DNA from: Macrotis lagotis
Lineage: Eukaryota; Chordata; Mammalia; Peramelemorphia; Peramelidae
Direction: 5' to 3'
DNA length: 64,000 bases
Assembly: GCF_037893015.1 (NCBI RefSeq)
Contig: NC_133666.1
Location: 164,061,611 to 164,125,610, forward strand
Below the pieces are notes generated by a model. The model did not search any database and was not told the origin of the DNA. It saw only the letters and a program-made list of their open reading frames with translations. The position numbers were made by a program, and so were the translations under genes. Positions 58,540 to 64,000 of this stretch are shown piece by piece (positions within the stretch are counted from its first letter, which is position 1; every line of letters begins with the position of its first letter).

Positions 58540-58700
58540 AGTTATTCAACAACATTTATTAAGTTTTTATGTGTCAGGTACTAAATGCTGTGGAACAAAA
58601 AGAAACATAAAGACAATCCTTACTGACAATGAGCTTATATTCTAGCACGTGAAAGAAAAGGAGTTTACATTTTAATGGGAGAAAGCTAAAAGAAGGGAGG
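58540..58700 (+). repeat. Ancient interspersed repeat copy
   Basis: 'caacatttattaagttttta', 'gtcaggtactaaatgctgtg' and 'gagcttatattctag' match the order seen at 62,140-62,265 and, more weakly, 55,305-55,420. The family is not identified. Confidence 0.5.
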
Positions 58701-59486
58701 ATGAGTCAAAAAGATGATGGAGGAAAGCAGAACAAGATATCCAGCTAGGGTGACACAATAGAAAAAGAAATCTTATGGAGATGAGTCAGTATTGACTTGA
58801 AAAAATGAGTAGGAGTCCTGGGTCTCCTATTTAAACTGAAGATTCTGGAAGCAACAAGACAATAAGAAAGAGAGGTCTAAAACATAAAAAGCACTTTCAA
58901 TGTAAAAAAAAAGTTGTGCAAGGCATACAATGAGCTTCCAGGATAAAAAAAGGTTTTGTGACATGCATGGTAAAGAAAGCCCTTAGGAAATGAGTTAGCA
59001 GTGCATCCTGAATGGTGATGAAGACTATGGAGTAAGTATCTATCTTCAGCATTTCCTTTATCAACTGATATATACCTAAAAGTGAGGCATGATAGAAATC
59101 AAAGGACAAAGTGGCAAGATATGCAAGGGTAACAATATAGAAATTGAATAAAAATGATAAATCAATCAGCATTTCAGAAGATTTGATCCTATGAGAAATA
59201 CACATTAAAGAAGAAATAAATGAGTATACAAATCTAAAATTAAAAAAAAATAGTTCCGAATAGACAAAAACAGAGTAAATAAAGGAAATAGAGTAAAAAA
59301 CGTAGAGTAAAGAAAGATACCCAAATGCTTTATAGAGGAAGGCACAGAAAAAAAGAAAAATAAAGTAATAAAATAAGTTGAAGGGGGAAGATAAGAAGAA
59401 ATTTTTAAATTTGAAGGGGGAAAATAATGAGGGGAAATGATGGAAATAATTTGAAAAGTAAATAAAAAAAGGAAATCATTCATTAA
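58701..59486. other. Intergenic, nothing recognised
   Basis: Purine-rich sequence around 59,220-59,470. The minus-strand frames 58,897-59,205 and 59,205-59,489 show no recognisable domain. Confidence 0.45.
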
Positions 59487-59500
59487 CATTGAAGCTATGA

Positions 59501-59668
59501 GGGGCGGCTAGGTGGCGTAGTGGATAAAGCACCGGACTTGGAGCCAGGAGTCCCGGGGTTCAAATCTGGTCTCAGACACTTAATAATTACCTAGCTGTGT
59601 GGCCTTGGGCAAGCAACTTAACCCCATTTGCCTTGCAAAAAAAAAAAAACAAAAAACTAAAAAATAAC
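59501..59668 (+). mobile_element. tRNA-derived marsupial SINE, young copy
   Basis: The copy closest to the consensus in the window: 'ggggcggctaggtggcgtag', 'cggggttcaaatctggtctc', 'taattacctagctgtgtggc' and an A-rich tail. A perfect 13-bp target duplication 'cattgaagctatg' lies at 59,487-59,499 and 59,669-59,681. Box-A-like (tggcgtagtgg) and box-B-like (ggttcaaatc) promoter motifs are intact. Confidence 0.95.
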
Positions 59669-59834
59669 CATTGAAGCTATGGAAAAAATTGATAAACAGA
59701 TGGGATGATGATGATGATGGTGAAGAAAATCATGAGAATAGTATTGAATCAAATCAGACTAAATAAAATTAATCATAGGGATGATCATTACTTTAAAAGA
59801 ACAAAAACAACAGTGAAATTTAAAAAAAATAATG

Positions 59835-60815
59835 TGGAGCCAAGATGGAGACATGAAGGCAGGTATTCCTGGAAACTCATTCCCAAAAAAACTCCAAATG
59901 CCATCAAATTATGACTCTAGTCAAAATCTAGAGGGGTAGAGCCCACAGAAAGAGTGAGTAATACAATTTCCCAGTCCAGGACAACTTAGAAGACCTCAAG
60001 GAAAGGTCTGTTCCACTGGGACTGGGGGTTGGAAAAAGCTGCAGCAAAGCCACAGCCACAGCACAGCACAGACTGGCTGGATACCTGGGTCTGTGACAGA
60101 GGGATTGGTTTAACAATTGGGAACAGCCAGAAGGGGTGGTGAGAGAACTCTGCTGCACCAGAGCGAGTGCCAGGGGAGCACTGGCCTCAGAGCAGCACTG
60201 CAATGAGAACCTGCAGCAGGAGTGGGCAGAGCCACCTAGCATGTCCAGAGCTCTCAACCCATAGATGGTAAGGAGGTCAAGAAATCTCTGCAGAAATCTC
60301 TCTGCTCTCCCTGGGGCAGGACTCAGCTGTTTGCCAACATTCAAATGCAGGTTGCAGTTTGGGCTTCCACACTATCAAAAGCAAGCAAGGCTCATCCTCA
60401 CAGTTCCAGGGCAGAGGGGAAGGTCTCATAAGACCTTAAAGGAATTAAGATCCCTGTGGATTTTCCCAAAAATCCCCCAAAGCCTTAGAAGTGCAGTAAA
60501 TCAGTAATAAGCTGAGGAAATGAGCAAACAACGGAAAAAGAAGACTATGACTATAGAACATTACCTTGGTCCCATGGAAGACCACAATACTTACTCAGAT
60601 GAAGACAAAATCAAAGTATCTGTATCCAAAGCCTCCAAGAGAAATAGAAAATTGGGCTGGATGAGCTCAAAAAAGATTTTGAAAAGCAATTAAGGGAAGT
60701 AGAGGAAAAAATTAGGAGGAGAAATGAGAGAGGTGCAGATAAATCATGAAAACTAAGTCAGCAACTTCGTGAAAGAAATACAAAAAATACTTAAGGGTCA
60801 AATATAAGAGAATGG
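59835..60815 (+). mobile_element. 5' end of a HAL1/L1 element, 3'-truncated
   Basis: The 'tggagccaagatggagacat' head is like the element at 3741. A GC-richer 5' UTR runs to about 60,515, and an ORF1 start at 60,519 reads 'MSKQRKKKTMTIEHYLGPME' followed by 'KIKVSVSKASKRN'. Coiled-coil sequence follows to about 60,800, where similarity ends abruptly. It preserves the best 5' UTR and ORF1 N-terminus of this lineage in the window. Confidence 0.75.
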
Positions 60816-60901
60816 ACTTAAAAGATATGGGTATAGTTGAGTCTTATCTCTACACTGAAGAGGTCCAACATGACATCCTGAAGAAAGGGAAAAAGCAATC
60901 A

Positions 60902-60910
60902 TACACACAC

Positions 60911-60948
<38 letters not shown>
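60902..60948. repeat. CA microsatellite
   Basis: An AC run of about 23 units with one G interruption near 60,915. The Cys-Val repeat frame on the minus strand is an artefact. Confidence 0.95.
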
Positions 60949-60953
<5 letters not shown>

Positions 60954-61095
60954 AGAAAAGAGAAAGAAAACTGGAACTGGAGTCAAATAACAAGAGTTCA
61001 GAACAGAGCTCTGACAATTTTTTGAGAAAATGAAAGGGTCGGGGAAAGAGCTAGAAAACATAGACAAAATATACAGGTATTTATTGTGGTATGTG

Positions 61096-61100
<5 letters not shown>

Positions 61101-61136
<36 letters not shown>
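61101..61136. repeat. TA microsatellite
   Basis: A TA run of about 18 units following GTATGTGTATGT-type sequence. Confidence 0.95.
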
Positions 61137-61141
<5 letters not shown>

Positions 61142-62535
61142 ATAAATGGAAGAAAGGAAGGAAAACTATAGTTCAAAGCTTATTCACATAAGATTCTTCT
61201 TGTAAATTACTCATAGTTGGCAACAGAATAAGAAAAGAAAAAGAGAGATCTTGATCTTCTGTTTTAAAGTTAAAAAAGAGGAGATACTTTTCAGGTAGAT
61301 GTGCTGAAGAGAGAAGTTGATATGTACAGTTGGCACCTCAATCATCTCTCTCTGCCCATTTTACTAGACTAGTAACTTCTAGGAATTTCCCTTTACATGA
61401 GGTACAAGATCATCTCTTGACTCAGTTGCAATATCACACCTAATATGAGTTTACATTGCGTATTTTCTGATGTAGTCTCACTTGTATACTTTCTCTGATT
61501 TCTATTTTCTCTTGGCTGGAATAAATGGATTTCTTTACTAGTCATTCCATGAGGTCATTTTAAAACTGTCATTTGACAGAAATGGAGTCAAACCTTGGAT
61601 ATAAAATTTGAGAATCTCATCTTCATTAAGAAGTTACGATCAAATGTGTAATTTGAAGATAAAGATCATTCCTCCCTAGATAATAGAATAGAATAACATT
61701 ATTTAGGTACTAAAAAACAGATATGCATACACACATACATATATATATATAAAAGTATTTATAGATAATTTTAATTTTTTTTTCTTTTAGAAGAGAGGTT
61801 AGCCTCTGTTGTCAATCTCTAGAATCCCTTCTTGGCAGGAATCAGTTTACCTTTATTCCTATCTTCAAGTAATAACCAGAGATCCATGTGATCACACATA
61901 ACTTACATAAGCTGTGCCCAGTGGAGGGATTCAAATAAATTAACAACTAGTTCGCTGTACTCAACATAAAATTAGGCATCAAGTGAACCAATGCAAACCT
62001 GCTGAATTCCACCACTGCCTGTGCTCCCACACACCCCTACATATACAAACAAATACACTCTTTTTAATATGTAAATATATAAAATCACATTTGATGTTCA
62101 TAAAAATTGCTGAGATAGGTAAGACTGGTATTATTACACCTTGAAAAGTATTTATTATGTTTTCCAAGAGCCAAGCAAGATGCTAAGCACTGAGGATACA
62201 AAAAAAAAGACAAAAAATAATTTCTTTTTTCAAGGAGTTCACAATTTATGGAGAAGATCATATACATACACACGGGATCTATTCAGACTACAGAGTATAC
62301 ATTCAAAATGCATAAACAACAAATTGAAGCAAGAAAGCAGCATTATTGAGTAGATTGTAAGTACATTTATCATCACTGCTTTAGTCCCTAGAAGTAAGTA
62401 TAATTTTGTAAGTATATGTTGATTATTGCAGAAATAAATGGGCAAAAAGAAAGTCAGTCTGTTGAAGAGCTAAACTTTCCTTTTTTTGAAAATTATACTC
62501 TGTGGAATATAGAAAAGTTAAGAAGGCTGAATATT
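61137..62535. other. Intergenic with one ancient repeat
   Basis: 62,140-62,265 is a copy of the repeat seen at 58,540 ('caagatgctaagcactgagg', 'caaggagttcacaatttatg'). No gene was recognised. Confidence 0.5.
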
Positions 62536-62539
62536 CTAT

Positions 62540-63875
62540 TTTTCTCAATTGTTAATTTATTTTATTTTCCAATTACATGTTATGAAAGTTGTACAATATT
62601 CATCCACATGCATATGCATATTTATAAGTTACATAATTTCCTTCTACCCTCCTTTTCCACAACCTCCCCTCACTGGTGAGCAGTCTGGTGAAAACTAAAC
62701 ATATACATTTGTGTTTAACATGTTTATAGATTAGTCATTTTCTGTATGAGGAATTAGGACCAAGAGAAAAGAAAAAAAAAACATGAGTTTGGAAAGAAAA
62801 ACATAAGAGAAATTTTTAAAAAGTGAATGTAGCATTCATTCAGATTCTATAGGGTTTTTGTTTGTTTTGTTTTGTTTTTCTTCCTGTGATTGTGAATAGT
62901 ATTGTCCATAACAGGACTCACAGGACTCACTGCCCTAGCTCTCTGAACTGCTGAAAGGAACGGCATCCATTAAGGTTGATCAAATCACAAAGTTGTTCAT
63001 ATGTAGAAAGTTATCTTGGTTCTGCACCCTTCACTCAACTTCTGTTCCTGTAATTTGCTCCATGCATCTCTAGAGTCTAACAAATCATGAATTCTTATAT
63101 AACAATATTACTAAATAACATTCATATACCATAAATTGTTGACCCATACCTCAATTGATGGACATCTATCAATTTCCTATTCTTTGCCACTACAAAAGAC
63201 CTGATATTAGGAACATGTGGAACTTTCCCTTTTTTAATGATTTCTTCTGAATATAGGCCTAGTATTGGTATTGCTGGGTCAAAGAGTGTGATCAGTTTTA
63301 TTGCAGTTTGGTGATAGTTCTATATTGTTCTCTAGATTAGATTAGTTGACAACTCCACCAAGAATGAATTAATGTCTTTATCTTCCCACAACCTCTCCAA
63401 ATTTGATTGTTTTTCCTTTTTTTTGTCATTTTAGTCCATCTGATAGATTTGAGGTGATACCTCATCATTATTTTAATTTGACTTTCTATAATGAATAATG
63501 ATTTGGAGCATTTTTATATATGATTATATGATATACATATATGATTATATATGGTTTAAATTTCATTTGAAAATTGCCTGTTTATATCATTTGACCATTT
63601 ATCAATTGGGTAATGACTTATGAATTTGACTCAATTCTCTATATATTTTAGAAATGAGATGTTTATCAGAATCTCTAAACATGAAAATTCTTTCCCAGAT
63701 TTCCATTTTCCTTCTAATTGTGTCAGCATTGGTTTTATTAGTGCAAAAACATTTTAATTTAATATTGTCAAAATCATGCATTTTTGCTATTTGTAATGTA
63801 TTCTATTTCTTGGTTGGTCATAAATTTATCCTCTTTCCATAGATCCAACAGATAGAGTATTTTTTTTTCTATTAA
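62540..63875 (-). mobile_element. 5'-truncated L1, antisense
   Basis: The reverse complement reads as L1 ORF2 C-terminus and 3' UTR. The 3' UTR lies at 62,540-62,830 ('gtatgaggaattaggaccaa', as in the copy at 39,130). C-terminal coding relics follow at 63,120-63,860 ('cctcaattgatggacatcta', 'tattgctgggtcaaagagtg', 'gacaactccaccaagaatga'). Similarity fades near 63,875. Confidence 0.7.
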
Positions 63876-64000
63876 ATGACTTTGTCAATTGAAAGGAGCC
63901 TAATGGGATTCACAAACTTCTTTATCAGTTGGAATTTCAGCTAGGGAAAGATTGGCTTCAACATGAGGTCAATGGCTTCTGTATTGATTGATGAGAGTCT
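63876..64000. other. Window end, nothing recognised
   Basis: Short unique-looking tail after the L1 fragment. Confidence 0.4.

Noticed and set aside
59501-59668. tRNA gene
   Set aside because: Box A and box B are present, but the sequence continues as a SINE with an A-rich tail and target duplication, and no cloverleaf could be drawn.

Overview
The window is metatherian (marsupial-like) genomic DNA, AT-rich and dominated by retrotransposons. This follows from many copies of the tRNA-derived marsupial SINE with the 'ggcggctaggtggc...gtggataaagcac' head, several lineages of L1 with 'ccaagatgg' 5' ends, MIR-type SINEs and abundant simple repeats. The sequence does not allow a species to be named. 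No intact host protein-coding gene or RNA gene is visible; the only host-gene relic is a minus-strand ARF1 processed pseudogene near 28 kb.

Layout. 0-3.7 kb: a minus-strand relic of a non-L1 LINE and CA/TA simple repeats. 3.7-8.7 kb: two HAL1-like (half-L1) elements in which ORF1-type sequence passes directly into the extreme 3' part of L1. 8.7-10.5 kb: no recognisable gene. 10.486-16.477 kb: a full-length, decayed L1 flanked by a perfect 16-bp target-site duplication. 16.5-19.3 kb: includes a 68-bp-arm, nearly perfect inverted repeat at 17.4-17.6 kb. 19.3-24 kb: a second L1 lacking ORF1. 24-31 kb: old L1 pieces, a possible solo LTR and the ARF1 pseudogene. 31.1-34.45 kb: a 5'-truncated L1. 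35-38.9 kb: mostly non-repetitive apart from MIRs and one SINE. 38.97-50.72 kb: a full-length minus-strand L1 that has received a younger L1 fragment, two SINEs and, at 43.96 kb, an endogenous retrovirus. 50.7-64 kb: simple repeats, diverged repeats, two truncated L1s and the 5' end of another HAL1-like element.

The standout is the provirus at 43,960-48,998, which is GC-rich against its surroundings. It has near-identical 333/334-bp LTRs differing by one indel, a 6-bp target duplication (CCTATC) and a tRNA-Phe primer site. A gag-protease reading frame is open to the end, with two possible starts: one giving a hydrophobic N-terminal leader, the other a Met-Gly start typical of myristoylated Gag. 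A candidate -1 slippery heptamer sits immediately before the gag-pro stop and leads into pol. pol is cut before the reverse transcriptase active-site YMDD box and resumes, out of frame, at the integrase C-terminal region; env keeps only its leader region and its membrane-spanning tail. A 16-nt polypurine tract inside the integrase remnant is identical to the 3' polypurine tract. Between env and the 3' LTR lies a tandem duplication carrying several short motifs like those of the type-D retrovirus constitutive transport element. Taken together this looks like a recently inserted, non-autonomous class II (betaretrovirus/IAP-like) element that kept its particle-forming genes and its cis-acting signals while losing its own replication and entry genes. 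Calls rest on reading the sequence and on remembered family features; no database search was possible.
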